A stretch of 64,000 nucleotides of DNA from Notospermus geniculatus. Taxonomy: Eukaryota > Nemertea > Pilidiophora > Heteronemertea > Lineidae. Below are positions 52,501-64,000 of the stretch, piece by piece. Each line of letters begins with the position of its first letter. Position 1 is the first letter of the stretch. The notes below the pieces were generated by a model that saw only the letters and a program-made list of their open reading frames with translations, searched no databases and was not told the origin of the DNA. The DNA lies in the NCBI GenBank assembly GCA_002633025.1, contig NMRB01000402.1, positions 87,065-151,064 on the forward strand, given 5' to 3'. A program made the position numbers and the translations under genes.

Positions 52501-55500
52501 CCCAAGTTCCCAGGCAGTTGGCAGCTGACTGAAAATGTTACTTTGCAAACTATGCCGTTTTGCCTACTTCCAGGGCCCTGATTCGCTACCATCAGAGTCC
52601 CCCAGCCAATATCTCACGGAGCGGTATCAAAGAAGCTGGGATTTCATTATTCTACCACATGTCGACACTTGTCAGCGACGCGACCGACCATTATCCCCCA
52701 GCGAGGCAGTTCTTCTCTTCATGTATAGAGGTCTTGGGTCAGGTAAGTTGGTGTCTTGAACTGTAACCCAGATTTAGGCATGATACCAGAGAGACGCATC
52801 TATCGCCAAATGTTATATTTTCCTCATTATCCCATTCCATTTCAGGAGTTTATCCGTCCCAACCCTGAGCAAGCAGAGCAAGTCTTGGGGACGATGATGA
52901 GGACCCCATCTTTAGCAGGACTTCTGTCTCCCCATTTTGTCCCGAACCAATGCCCAGAGAAATATGTGGACATGTATGAGAGGATACTACAGATTCCTGA
53001 GAACCAAGGCTTATCTCTGGCCTTCATGCTTCTTACCAAGGTACATGTAAGGAGAGTCAGGCTGAAATTGTGAGAGCCAAGGCTTTTCTTGCATGAGGCC
53101 TTCATGCCTCTAACTGCAGGAAGTCAGGCTGGAAGTTGTTTTTTTCTACCAGTGTTTTCTATAAGGCATTTTCATTGTGAGTCCTAAGTCTTAAACTTGG
53201 AGTTGCCTGTTCAGATTCCTTCGATTTTGAGCATCCATGAAAAGTATGACAAGTAAAAAGTATGATATGAACTTCCTCCAAGTCAGCTAACCAGGCAATG
53301 GATTCGTTCATTTGTTTTGCTTCAGTTTGAAGTCAAGAAGTGGCTTGAGGATGAGCCCTCAGCACCAGAGAGGACCCGCTTCATGCAAGTGATGGAGAAA
53401 GGTCTGTGCGCCTGTGGACGTAACCCCCAGGACAGAATGATCATGGTGTTTGAGATCTACAGGTCACATCTCAGGATCTTCGCCAGATATGACTTCCCAC
53501 GACATCTCAACGAAGTCTTGAATCTGTTACTGAGAGGATCCTCGACGGGTTCCCTGAGCTCCGAGTGCTGGAAGGACATGTTAGTTAGTCTTGGTGTCAT
53601 CAACAAACAGGGTGTACCGCCTGAAGATAAATCAGCTGTGGAAGCTTGTCAAAACGTGCTCTCTATTCAGCAGGTAAGGTCTCCCACATTCCCGTTTTAA
53701 GGCACGCCTCACCTGCTTTCAAAACTTAGAATTGTCCTCGGCAGTTAACTTGGTGAAACTGCAATGAACTCAAAAACTGAATGTCGGTTTCAGATCACTG
53801 ACTCGATGCAGTCACTCAGCGAGTATTTCATGAGATTAAGGACATCAACCACCGAGATGGCAAGCTTTGGAATCTATTCAAAATGGCGGCCGTACGTCCA
53901 CAGCCTGTCGCTGTGGAACTGTTTCTTAGCCCTGACTCTGGCGGGGAAGTTGTCTATCGCCGTCACCTCTGGTGGGATGGATGCTGACCAAGGTAAGACC
54001 CAGAAGTTTCGGTCTAGCAGGCTACAGAATATCAGCACGCACTTGCCTTCTGTGAGGTGATAGGGGTCGTAGGTTCAAACAGGGGTACTGCTGTGGGTTT
54101 AGGAAATGAAAGCAACATGAACAAGTACATGTATTTCTGAGAGATTCCACTCAATTCACACCACCATGTCCTACTTCAGCTTTGGATGCTGCCTGGAGCA
54201 ACATCTTGGGTGTCTACGCCGCGTGGCTTCAACCGCTGAACAACAACGGGCAGGTGCTGGTTCCTTGGTTGGAGAGTGATGCTGACATTGGTATCGAGAT
54301 GGTGTCCACGTTCATCAGTGCTGTGGACGGACTGAGGATGTTTTTTGAAGGTAGGACTTGGATGTTTTTTTGTTATGAGGACATATCTGTCTCTTCTTTG
54401 GTTCAGTTTGCACATGTTCCTAGTCTCAAATGTACCAGCTGAATGATCTAACATGTCTCTCTCTTTCAGCCATTCCTCACAGTCCTGCAAAAAGTGCCCT
54501 CAACCAACTCTGGGTCACGTACGCCCAGTCGTTCGCCATGAAGGGCACACCAGAACATGCCCTCAAAGTCTTCCATTCCAAGATGGCCGACCTGCCGTGG
54601 GACAAGTTTTACCCTGATCTTGCCAGTATTGAACTTATGAACCAGGTAAGCATTAATCTTATACGTCTCTGGCAGTGGGAACTCTGATAGTGGGTACCTT
54701 TGGCTGGAGGACCTGTCACAGTGGGTACCTCTACAAGGAGGCCCTTCAGTAGGCCTCATCCACACACAGGTGAAATATGCAATAAATGTAAATGCACAGG
54801 AAATTCCACTCTGAGTGTGTTGTCCAGCCCACTAGTACATGTACATCCCAAATAACTGACATTTAACTAGTGTAGTTAGGCGACGTTCTGTTTCCATGAT
54901 TTAACTATCAATATGTTCATGTAGATGAAAGCAGGTGAATTGAAGTCCAAAGTAAGTCCAATAGTTAGCCATCCTCCATTGTAAATGGTGTGGGGGTCGT
55001 GTCCCTTTTCCAACTCTTTTGTACTGTTTTCGTATGTTCTCTTTGTCAAGCCTTAGTTTTAGGGGTTTTGATCCTTTCCCTTTTGTAGCTTGTTTAGTTT
55101 TTGTCCCTCTCAGTGCTAGGTTTTGTTTTGTCGAGTTAAATCAACCAGGGGCCGGTTGCACAAAAGTTAAAAATCACTGTTAGTTTATCTTGGCGTTAAC
55201 TTATCCCAAAATGTTAGTTTTGTACGTTAAAACAAAGTTAAGGATTTAACAGGAAACGTTAAATTAACAGACTTTTATCTTTTGAACTTTTTGTACAACC
55301 GGCCCCTGATTTGTAGAGACTGTGATACTGGCTGCGAGTTCAGCAAACAAATGGCGTTATCATGGTCAATAAACATATTCTGGATGCAGATTCCTAACTA
55401 AAGTCTTATTGTTGTTCATTTCTTCAAGTTTTGTTTGTGGTGTGTTGAAAAATCAAAGGTGAGGAAAGGCATGTTGCACATATTGTATAAAATTATATTG

Positions 55501-56818
55501 CAAATATGATTCATGTAATCGTGCACGCCGGTAAGAATGCTGAAATGAATATAACTAAATAATTGCACATCATTTGAATGTCTGTTAAATCATGATGATA
55601 AATTGCACTTCCAACATACATGAATATAGACCTCTGAGCTAACATTTTCTCTGTTGTACTATCTCCAGGAAACCATTACCTAGAACTCTTAGTGATCTCT
55701 CTGTCCATTTACTGTCCTGTATTTTCATCAAGTTATGTTGTGTTATGTACTCTTTCCTTCCTTCCCTAATTCAAGAATGTTTTCCTGAAGAACTTTGTCA
55801 GCAATCTGGTGATTTGGGAACCTTTTGTCTATCTATGCTTGAAACTTTGTTTTGACAACTTCTTACATAAACATGTTTCCTTTCCATGAGTACATATTGC
55901 TGCTAGAACTGGGATGTATGTACATGCATTACACTTCTGTGCACTTCGTTTTAGTCCATTCAGTCTAATACCAACAACTTCTGGGCTTCATTGTTGAATG
56001 CGACGTGTAACAAAGATTTCTTTGAGAATACAATTTCGTTTTAAGTTCTCCATTAATTTTGCCCTTTCAGACGTCTCAAATTCACTGAACATGTAAAAAT
56101 GACTCAATGCTATGGGCTACTCTCATTTGACCTTGAAAGGTTGAAAGGTCAACCTTGAAGGTCATGTGTGTCAGAGTGAACTGTTGCAGTCAAGATATCT
56201 GCTAGGCCACAAAACATATACAAATGTTTCTGCTCATTTCAGCTTCATGAGAAATCCGAAAAGTGTTGCTATGCCTTCCTGGCATCCATCTTTCCCAAAC
56301 TGCCTTGGGCGGCAATCATCCAGCATTTTCTGTACCGGGAGCCAGTGGAACTCACTATCCTCTAAATCCTGCACTTGCCGAGGTGTGTTCAGGGCCACTA
56401 TCTCTGCCAGGTTAGAGTTTGAGCTAATCTGTTTCTCCAACCAACCAATCTCTGTTTCAGGTTCCGTCTTGTGGTCAGAAGTCTCCACACCTTCCTCGTC
56501 AGTCAAATGCCAACAGAGTCCTACTTTCGGGTGCAACCTCGTGCCCCTGGTGCTGTCAAGGATCCAGGTCGTGCTCCAAGCCCCAAAAAGGTCCAAGGGG
56601 TCATTCTTCCAACTCAGCAGGCAACAGAAGCCCTGAAGCACCTCGAGTCTTTAAGGACCAACAAAATGTACCTAGACATAAAAGACCAGGTGCATTTTGC
56701 CTGCGAGTTCGTCACCAACCCGTTGCATTCCTTCAGAGATGCCGCACCATTCTTCAAACAGCTAGTCCACAAATTGTTTCCTAGTCTTTGCTATTTGGAT
56801 GTCTTGAGACCAACTTAG
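40516..56818 (+). CDS. EPG5: EPG5 (ectopic P granules 5) autophagy tether
   Basis: EPG5 is a Rab7 effector that tethers autophagosomes to late endosomes/lysosomes. About 35 exons join in phase from ATG 40516 to TAG 56816-56818; about 2,318 codons against 2,579 aa in human. Exon 1 (40516-40557, MAELVRPKKVKKRK) matches the basic family start. Exon 2 (40828-41865) is acidic and holds a 66-codon tandem duplication. Further exons include 41972-42136, 42281-42441, 42575-42803, 42900-43102, 43705-43858, 44606-44757, 44950-45090, 47474-47638, 47745-48106, 48898-49098, 49289-49522, 49936-50133, 50277-50545, 50642-50813, 52237-52379, 52846-53040, 53326-53673, 53794-53992, 54470-54645, 56243-56382 and 56461-56818. 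Recognition rests on blocks such as LYLFKELPLYLWVPTEADL and WLDEPRLHDPSLYLPALPPQ. Exon 56243-56382 has an in-frame TAA at 56363 although splice phases stay correct to the end. A 27-bp microexon at 54925-54951 is optional. Confidence 0.92.
40891..41284 (+). repeat. 66-codon tandem duplication in EPG5 exon 2
   Basis: Two copies offset by exactly 198 bp, both starting VVHQEVGEGPLPGATGVLHD and running to RTDLRDADVQE. They differ by only a few bases, so the duplication is recent and keeps the frame. Confidence 0.9.
46372..46530. repeat. 53-bp tandem repeat, three units
   Basis: Units begin TGCTTCATGCTTGTAGCACA and include GGCATGAAGTATCTAAGGAT. They lie in the 2.4-kb EPG5 intron between the exons ending at 45090 and starting at 47474. 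Confidence 0.85.
50811..50885 (+). repeat. About 21-bp tandem repeat carrying the EPG5 splice donor
   Basis: AAGGTCAGTGTGGGTGCTCTC is repeated about 3.5 times starting exactly at the exon end. Each unit contains AAG|GTCAGT, so there are four candidate donors at GT 50814, 50835, 50856 and 50876. The first three are in the same frame. Confidence 0.85.
51585..52032. mobile_element. Foldback MITE with TAAGAAGACCGGAATACACC ends, 448 bp
   Basis: Terminal inverted arms of about 45 bp are built of ACCGGAATACACCG-type modules. A second, inner inverted pair (GTGTTTCCGGC and GCCGGAAACAC) lies near the middle. It sits in an EPG5 intron. Confidence 0.8.
55148..55306. mobile_element. Foldback MITE with GGGGCCGGTTGCAC ends, 159 bp
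   Basis: Inverted ends GGGGCCGGTTGCACAAAA and complement, with diverged internal arms rich in GTTAA. It shares the terminal motif with the element at 11396. It lies in the last long EPG5 intron. Confidence 0.7.
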
Positions 56819-57805
56819 ACTTCAGTCTTTAGAATGACCCATACAATCCACTTAGTCCAAATCATTACTGGAGAAGGTATTCTAATGAACAGCATAAACT
56901 TGGATGAAAAGACCCCATCAATCTAACAACCATCCCTCATCATTACTATATTATTTGGAGGTCTTGATACCTACCAAAGGGGTTACAAATGTAGTTTTGG
57001 AGTTAAGCCGGAGTTCTTGCTTCAGTTGTGGCTGCTGTACTTAACTTGCCTGAATGACCATAGGGCTTGGGTCCATTTGTGTGAAGAAGGAGAGGCTCCC
57101 TTCTTTTGAGAAAATCAGTGATATTCTGATTGGAAATATTCCCGCTTTCTAACATATGTCTGTAGAAGAAATGCCATAACATGATGCTAGTCATTGATTA
57201 TACTCTAACTATAGTTGCTGTGTTCATTGCTTGTCCTGCTGGAGGCTTTAATAGTGAAGATTTGGTTGTTATCACCTGTCACAGATATGTTGAATACAGC
57301 TTCTTCCCTGGTTGGACCACAGTCTATTGGGGGTACCCCTACTTGTACAATAATACTGTATATGAAGTACGGGTTGCCCTACTCCAAGCCCTAATAGATA
57401 ATAAGCAAGAAGTTAATCTCCAGAATTCACGAATTTTCGACCCCAACCAGGGTCTTTTTCAAGTGGAACTTTACAATCTGAAACTCTAGAAAAGACTCTA
57501 ATAGACCACATGAAATAGAAACTGTGCTGAGTCTTCAGATACTGCTTTGGATGACTAAAAAGATTCTGGTCCACCAGTCTTGAGACAGTTAAAGGAGAAT
57601 ACTTGACAGGTACTAGGTACTAGTACTAATTCCGAAATGTTGATTTTGATGTTAATAATATGTTATTAATAAGGTTGTCAAATATTCCAATGATGTTTCT
57701 GTTTACCAAGTATGAGACGTGGTGTTGACCATATTTATTTCTATCAAGTTCTGCTTTATGGCATTTGTGATAAGTAAATCCTGTGATGGTGCCTCGAAAC
57801 TTATT

Positions 57806-57811
57806 AATAAA
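57806..57811 (+). terminator. Candidate poly(A) signal of EPG5
   Basis: AATAAA about 1 kb after the EPG5 stop codon. I saw no better-placed hexamer closer to the stop. Confidence 0.3.
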
Positions 57812-58492
57812 TCAATTTCTGAGATGATTTTCATGGTATGTTCGTCAATTTCATGTGCGGATTTCCACTTCGGCCGCGGGTTCGAATGCCATTGCCCTTT
57901 TGCCAACCTACCTAGGGCTTGGTTTGCTCCTCGGTTATGTACTTGGCTGCGTGCGACAGTTGCAGTTGTTGCGCGCACTTTATTACCCTGCTGGGGACGA
58001 AGTTTCCCCTTGCGCGCCGTCAGATGGTGCTGCCATCTTTGTGTGATGTTCAGAACTAAATCATGGCGAATCAATCCGCCTGGAGGTGGGGTTTTGTCTC
58101 AACCGCAGATGGAAAGGAAGCGACGATGCCATGTTTGGTCATTGCAAATCAACCAGAGATCCACTGTGTTGTAGCAATTTGGGTGACCAGGGGAGGCCGG
58201 CTGTATAGGCCTACAGGCACGATATAGCGGGGAACGACTGCCTAGAACAACGGGAGGTCCGCAGTTTGACGTAGAGTACCCAAACTTGATGTATAGGTAC
58301 CTAATGATGGGTTTCGTGCCTGCCGGCGATGACTTCCAAAATTGAGTTCCTGCACTTTCAGCAGATACCTTAATACCTTAATACCACGTAGGCCCACCCA
58401 ACGAAGACCTCACGAAAATGGGCGGGAACGAAACCACTCCTGCTCAAATGCCGTTCCACTGACGTCATTTCTTTGCACCCCCCCCCCCCCCC

Positions 58493-58912
58493 NNNNNNNN
58501 NNNNNNNNNNNNNNNNNNNNNNNNNNNNNNNNNNNNNNNNNNNNNNNNNNNNNNNNNNNNNNNNNNNNNNNNNNNNNNNNNNNNNNNNNNNNNNNNNNNN
58601 NNNNNNNNNNNNNNNNNNNNNNNNNNNNNNNNNNNNNNNNNNNNNNNNNNNNNNNNNNNNNNNNNNNNNNNNNNNNNNNNNNNNNNNNNNNNNNNNNNNN
58701 NNNNNNNNNNNNNNNNNNNNNNNNNNNNNNNNNNNNNNNNNNNNNNNNNNNNNNNNNNNNNNNNNNNNNNNNNNNNNNNNNNNNNNNNNNNNNNNNNNNN
58801 NNNNNNNNNNNNNNNNNNNNNNNNNNNNNNNNNNNNNNNNNNNNNNNNNNNNNNNNNNNNNNNNNNNNNNNNNNNNNNNNNNNNNNNNNNNNNNNNNNNN
58901 NNNNNNNNNNNN
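58493..58912. other. Assembly gap (420 N)
   Basis: A run of N directly after a poly-C tract. Confidence 0.99.
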
Positions 58913-59697
58913 CAACACCGCCGCATTTGGCGCTCAGCTTTCAAATCAGTTTTTAAACAGCATAACGTAATTTGAAGAGGATCTCATGTCAAAATAACCC
59001 CCAGAATGACCAGGTATTTGAGATCGTTAGGAAACGCCTGATTGTGTCAGGAAGATTTCCTCTCCAATCAAAGGTTAAACGAGGATAATTGGAAAATTAG
59101 CGGCGGAGATCGCCCGCCGAGGGTCAACCGTAGCGAAAGAAGACAAGGCACTCATTGTTACGGCGTAGAGATACCCCCTGTTGTGCACGTGCGGCGATAC
59201 CGTGTCATTAGCTTTGTATTCCTCCGCGTGGGGCAGGTCCGTCCAGAACCCACCCTACTAATCAACCACAACTTCTTTTGCTCAGAGCACTCTGGAAATT
59301 GGCTCTTCTTGTTTAATTCGTGTTTTACCAAACGATAGCTACCGCTGCTTACGGGATGGGCTCCCGAATTTGGCAACACGGTGAGTGTGCGCGTGCGCTT
59401 CAATTCGACTATTCCCGCGAACGCGTACGTTTTTCGCGTGGCTAATAAACTGTTGTTTAATGCTTAATTGGAAGACAATTGGTAACTGTAACTATCCATA
59501 GGTATGGGGGCCTGGGGAGACAGTTTCAGCCGGCATGGAAACAACTCGCCGCCATCAACATGCAGCGCCATTGTCAAGCATTTTCCGTTTGACATTCTGC
59601 TGTAACAAACGCTACAAGTTTGTTTTTATGAGCTAGGCCGTGTGATCAGCGGTGTCCTAACCCTCTCCTGTGTCCATCCCATGTTGCGGTATACCAG

Positions 59698-59893
59698 TGC
59701 CCGTGACGATGATGAGTACACCACGGTAGGTGGCAAGGGCCCCGCGCCAGGGGGCGTTACATTTCACCCAGATCGAACCCATGTTCCCATCTACCCGGCT
59801 CAATATTCCCACCAGCTCTTAGACCAGAAGGACGAATCCCTGAAGAACCTCTGTATGTATGCTTTAGAAGTCTGCAACCAGTACAACCCCTGA
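59698..59893 (+). CDS. Possible orphan terminal exon
   Basis: After a plausible acceptor (TATACCAG) the frame encodes 64 residues, including DDDEYTTVGGKGPAPGGVTF and VPIYPAQYSHQLLDQKDESL, and stops with TGA. The composition looks like protein and the frame is the only open one of the three. There is no recognised family, no partner exon and no good start, so it may be a terminal exon of a gene whose other exons lie in the N gap, or chance. Confidence 0.28.
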
Positions 59894-60043
59894 AGGACGT
59901 ACCGCTGAAGATGGAGTGAGTAATCTCCTACCTAAAAGTCACTATATACACTTTATCACAAAACTTTGACATCACCCAATAAACATGTCTGGAGCCAAAT
60001 CGGGAGCTGCCTTTTTCTCTATTCTCTCTTTCCTTCTTCGTCA

Positions 60044-60138
60044 TACCACTGACACCTCGTCTACCACTGACACCTCGTGTACCACTGACACCTCGTCTAC
60101 CACTGACACCTCGTCTACCACTGACACCTCGTCTACCA
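60044..60138. repeat. 18-bp minisatellite, about five units
   Basis: TACCACTGACACCTCGTC repeated head to tail. The unit is a multiple of three, which keeps frames open on both strands (for example a Thr/Ser/Asp repeat on +), but no gene context supports translation. Confidence 0.9.
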
Positions 60139-61168
60139 TTGTCGACGAACATAGCGCGTGTTTAATCTATCTGGCAATGAAATGACACCCTTTCCATGGG
60201 ACACAAAAAACACGAGGGAAATCTTTGAGTGCTGCTTCTCAAATTTCCGTCCTTCTGACCACAACCTTCGTCAAGCTATCGGAATATGATCAAGAAAAAA
60301 CCAAGCAGCACCCCACAGACGGAACGATAACATCTCCGTGTTGCTCCAGTTTCATACCAGCTCAAAGCCGGACCTGCCCAAGTAATTAGTCGAGCAATAA
60401 GTCTTCTCATTATGTACTAATTACGGCTGAAGGATGTTTAACCGGTGTTTGCGCGCGCACGGGACCACGGACCGCGTGACCAGCGGGGAGTAGGACAGGT
60501 GGACGTCTCACATTTTCTCGTTGTTTGAAAACAAACGAGATTTTGATTGCAGGCGAAATGAATCTTGGGTTTAGCGGTTCATTATGCGGGGATTAAGAAC
60601 TTCGATTCAAATGTTTTCATTATGTTTCAAATGAATGTTAGGTTTTGAACTCATTGACGAATGCTTCACCTTTAATTTAAGCGATTACATCTCTAATATC
60701 AAGAATTCAACCACCTGCTTTTTGGGTTTTGAGCGCAGGAGAGAACTGCTCACGAACAATTTGAAGAAAACTGTTGAAAGTCGTCATCCTAAAGCCGGAC
60801 ATTGTGCCCAAGGTGAACCATCTCCTTCAAGGAAGATGTTGTCACACACCATAAGTAACGAAGATGAGTTAAACCATTTGCTAATTGCCTGTAAGTGGAT
60901 GGAAACGGGCTAATTGGAGCTCGGTCTTCCCCATCCTGTCGGACAAGATGTGAGTTGTCAGCAAACAGGATGTTAGCCTCGGGGAGGGAACCGAAACCAG
61001 TTCGGTTCTGATCAGGGGTAAGGCGGCGGCTGGTCATTATGGGATGTGCGACGAGGAGCAGTATCCTGAGAACATCAGAAGTTCTCATAGCGCTCGCTAC
61101 CGTGTTCACCTCGCCATCATGCAGGAACAAATATCATGGTATGCGGTTTGGAGGCAGCGAACCCCTGA

Positions 61169-61385
61169 TAATGGGGAACTTTCCTACCGTCAGAGGCCAC
61201 TACGAGTTAGCGGTCCAAGAACGTCATGACATTTGACGTCACAGGGCAGAAATGCATGCCACAACGTCGTCCATAATGACGTGAGCGCATCGTGGCTCAC
61301 GCATTTTGACGTCAAATTTCATGAATTTTGTGACGTTCTTGGACCGCTAGCAGGCGGCCTCTAACGGCAGGAAAGTTCCCCATTA
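61169..61385. mobile_element. Foldback MITE with TAATGGGGAACTTTCC ends, 217 bp
   Basis: Inverted arms of about 75 bp: TAATGGGGAACTTTCCTACC through GCGGTCCAAGAACGTCA, and their complement. The loop contains TGACGTCA-type palindromes. Confidence 0.75.
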
Positions 61386-62542
61386 GGCCTACCTCACGAT
61401 GAGGAGTCATACGTCAGGCTAGCAGCGCCAACATCGATGACGTCACACCTCAAGAAACGCCGCGATGTTTAGAAATGACATTCAAAACTTCGTTATTTCA
61501 AACCCAAAATGCTAGGCTTTCACCGCATTTTGGTCACGGAGAAGTTGAAGTGATGTTTCCACCCACTAATTATTAGCAATTAAACATACATCAACTCGAT
61601 ATCCGTCGAGTATTTTCAAAGTTTCTAATCCGCGTGCAAAACCAGATAAAACTACGAAAAGATTCTGTTATTTCGTGAGATAGTTTCATTATCCATATCT
61701 ATTTCAACAATAGTCATGTAAAAAGGTACATATCTCGGCCGAGATCGCGGCTCGTGCGGAACTGGTTCTGTCTTCACACAACATGCACCAATCGTCTGCT
61801 CTGTTCAAAATGATAACAATCTCCTCTGAGGCGAATCTGATTCTGCTTTGTCACTTTTCGGCGTTCCTTCCCCATAAAACCCCGTCGGACTTGCTGGAAA
61901 TGCCGATAGCAAAACAGATAATGTCTTAAGTTACTGTAACGTATGTTACACGCTATTTTGAGACAAAAGTCACAAGGAGGAATGAATGCACTATTTTCGT
62001 CAGGTGTCGTGGTTGTGCAACGCCCAAGGGCGATCTGTACCCTTCCGCGACCCACGTCTTCGGTATCATCGGGACGCATGCAATACAAAATTTTAATAAG
62101 TAAATTGGTGGAGAGGGATGAAATGAGAGGAATTCGTCATGTAAGGAATGAGGGAAGGCTGGCAAACCACCGGATCTCGGCGGATAGAGCTTTTGGTGTC
62201 AAGGATCTGACCGCAACATGGCCATGAACCATCAACTTGTTTGACAGTGGAACAGACCTCAAGGTAGAAAACGCTGCAGGCCTACTCTTCAAATAGGCCT
62301 ACGACAAGATTATTAATATTACATCATTCTTCTGAATGACCAATTCAGAATTCGCCTGATCAGTGATCGACAATGCACTGTCTGAATCAGTGAACCTCAA
62401 TCTGCCTGTGCTTTTGAACAGTAGGCAAATAACTCTTCACAGGAGCTTTTTTCATGGTTATTTGTTAGAGGTGTGAGGAAGTGTCTCAGCATTGCGGATT
62501 ATCTCCAGTCGGTCGACTGGTAGGTTTGGCCAAAATCCAGCC

Positions 62543-62715
62543 CAGGCGCGGGTCCAGGGGGGCGCACACGCCGCACGCCCCCCTTTCGGCCAACAAATCT
62601 GTAAAATCGAACGTGAAATTCTGAAATTTGGAGCAAATCTTTGAAATTCACCGCAGATTTCAATGTTTCTAACACAGTGCGGCCCCTCTTTTCCGAAATC
62701 CTGGACCCATCCCTG
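62543..62715. mobile_element. hAT-like foldback relic, 173 bp
   Basis: Ends CAGGCGCGGGTCCAGG and CCTGGACCCATCCCTG resemble those of the element at 11019, with the same C-rich block just inside one end. It is probably an older member of the same hAT-type group. Confidence 0.55.
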
Positions 62716-64000
62716 CAGCCCACCCTGACTGCGTACCGTCTGCGCCTGACCGTATTAACTTCAGTTTTACTGATTTCAACCAAGGGATCACAGCCTAGAC
62801 CTCTTATTTAGCACATCAACTTTCTTGGTCATGTAACTAGCTAGCCAGGGCTAACATGATGGTTCTATATTAGTCACACGTTTCTCTTCAAAGCCTCCAT
62901 CAACAATCAGAAGACTGTAATCTGCTGGCAAGGAATCCTGTCGTCTGCTATCACTATTATTATGACATCGTTTATTGATATCAGAATAAGAAAAATACGA
63001 CTCTCATCCACTTGTAAATGTCTCATTGCTATTGTTGTGATTATTATGCGATATTTCGATTGACAAACAAACTGTCTTTTTGTTTTGAGGGACGAGTGAC
63101 ATTTTATTCTGAACTGTTCTCTTTTATAGAAAAACGCTGCGCTGTTTGTTCGGTTTGAAGATGATGAAGAGAGTTTTGTTCAGTTTGAAGTCTTGTTAAG
63201 TCAGTTTTATCTTGGCTTCCTTACCGGGGGTTGTGCATTCCACTTCTGACGGACAAGCCGTAGAAGTTTTCCGTCTTCATTCGATTATTTGTCTATTTCA
63301 TCCCGCTGAGGAGCAACAATGTCCTCTCTCGCTCAGTGAGCTTTTGATAATTCCTAAATTGCCTCAAGTAGAAGCTGTTATTTCGTTGTCGTGCGGTACT
63401 TAACCGCCACGCGACGGGCGGAGGGTTGCTAGCAAGTGTAAAGTGCCTCAAGAAGGCAACCAGCCACACGCTTGCTTGCACCAAACGGGTCTCGGAAACC
63501 CGGGGTGTTCGACCCCTTGAAAAACCTTGTTTGATTCCCCTCCGAGATCTCGCTGTGAGTTGAACTGGTGTAATAAGACACCACGCCTTGTATTGTCCTA
63601 GCTGCCTTTTTCGGTGAAGTATTTTCAAATTTTGATTACACCCCAAGGGATGAGAACGTACAAATTATTTCTTTGATATCATTAACTTAAAAACCCCGAA
63701 GGTGCAATGGTGCCAATTTAACAAATACACCCATTCAACAAGGGGTAAATTTGACACCCTGAAGCCAATTTTAAAGGAGATTTTGTTGTTAACTTGAAGA
63801 GTCATTGACATAACCCTCAGCAATAGCGTCAGGATAATGAACTTTCAGTTGTTGATACGGTGAAATTTTGCCAACATTTGCGTGTTTCTTTCGCCTTGGG
63901 CGGGCCACCCGCGCCTGACGAAGCCTGCAGGTTCTTTTCGATGATTTTAGAGGCGGTACTTGTCCTTTTTTACTTCCAAATTAGTTCCATATCGGCCGAA

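Larger units (their letters stand above)
56819..64000. other. Region downstream of EPG5 without a confident gene
   Basis: It begins with the EPG5 3' UTR. It contains a 420-bp N gap, a possible exon at 59698-59893, an 18-bp minisatellite and foldback elements at 61169 and 62543. The stretch around 59040-59600 is richer in CpG than its surroundings and might hold a promoter. No UCKL1 exons were seen here. Confidence 0.55.

Noticed and set aside
56166-56636. Long open frame across the last two EPG5 exons as the true frame
   Set aside because: It reads through the intron and does not match the frame of the preceding and last EPG5 exons.
57181-57489. 102-codon open frame after EPG5
   Set aside because: No recognisable family; lies in the probable EPG5 3' UTR without exon structure.
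57870-57900. tRNA gene from the GGGTTCGAATGCC motif
   Set aside because: Only a B-box-like motif; no A box at proper spacing and no cloverleaf.
58342-58970. Large open frames across 58.4-58.9 kb
   Set aside because: They consist almost entirely of N's.
59985-60185. Small Thr/Ser/Asp-repeat protein
   Set aside because: Open frame created by an 18-bp minisatellite and open on the opposite strand too; no gene context.

Overview
This is nuclear DNA from an intron-rich animal genome. Five protein-coding genes can be rebuilt exon by exon with GT-AG junctions and matching phases. An intact IR25a-type ionotropic receptor (a protostome lineage) together with squalene monooxygenase (missing from insects and nematodes) points to a non-ecdysozoan protostome: a mollusc, brachiopod, annelid or relative. 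The exact taxon cannot be read from the window.

Layout: (1) <1019-8140 (+): 3' part of a large acidic, tryptophan-motif-rich protein that ends in tandem CCCH zinc fingers; I do not recognise the family. (2) 8141-16588: no gene seen; foldback elements, a 38-bp perfect palindrome, a minisatellite, a tRNA-type SINE and an assembly gap. (3) 16589-26399 (-): complete IR25a-like chemoreceptor co-receptor, 15 exons, 908 aa. One 1.1-kb segment of it is duplicated across a single N. (4) 26400-30127: no gene seen; a foldback element and the 3' UTR of the next gene. (5) 30128-33291 (-): complete squalene monooxygenase (SQLE), 7 exons, 521 aa. (6) 33292-33882: head-to-head promoter with a perfect SRE-1 decamer and CCAAT, E-box and octamer motifs. 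(7) 33883-37787 (+): first three exons of uridine-cytidine kinase-like 1 (UCKL1); the rest of the kinase is not found in the window. (8) 40516-56818 (+): nearly complete EPG5 autophagy tether, about 35 exons, with one in-frame TAA near the end, a recent 66-codon internal duplication and a tandemly repeated splice donor. (9) 56819-64000: no confident gene; a 420-bp N gap, an 18-bp minisatellite, foldback elements and one possible orphan exon.

The genes do unrelated jobs: chemosensation, sterol synthesis, pyrimidine salvage, autophagosome maturation, and a probable RNA-binding function. The only visible regulatory link is the shared SQLE/UCKL1 promoter. The intergenic and intronic DNA is full of small non-autonomous foldback (MITE-like) elements; six copies from three subfamilies share one short terminal motif. 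Several local duplications next to N's look like both haplotypes of a polymorphic individual placed in tandem by the assembler.
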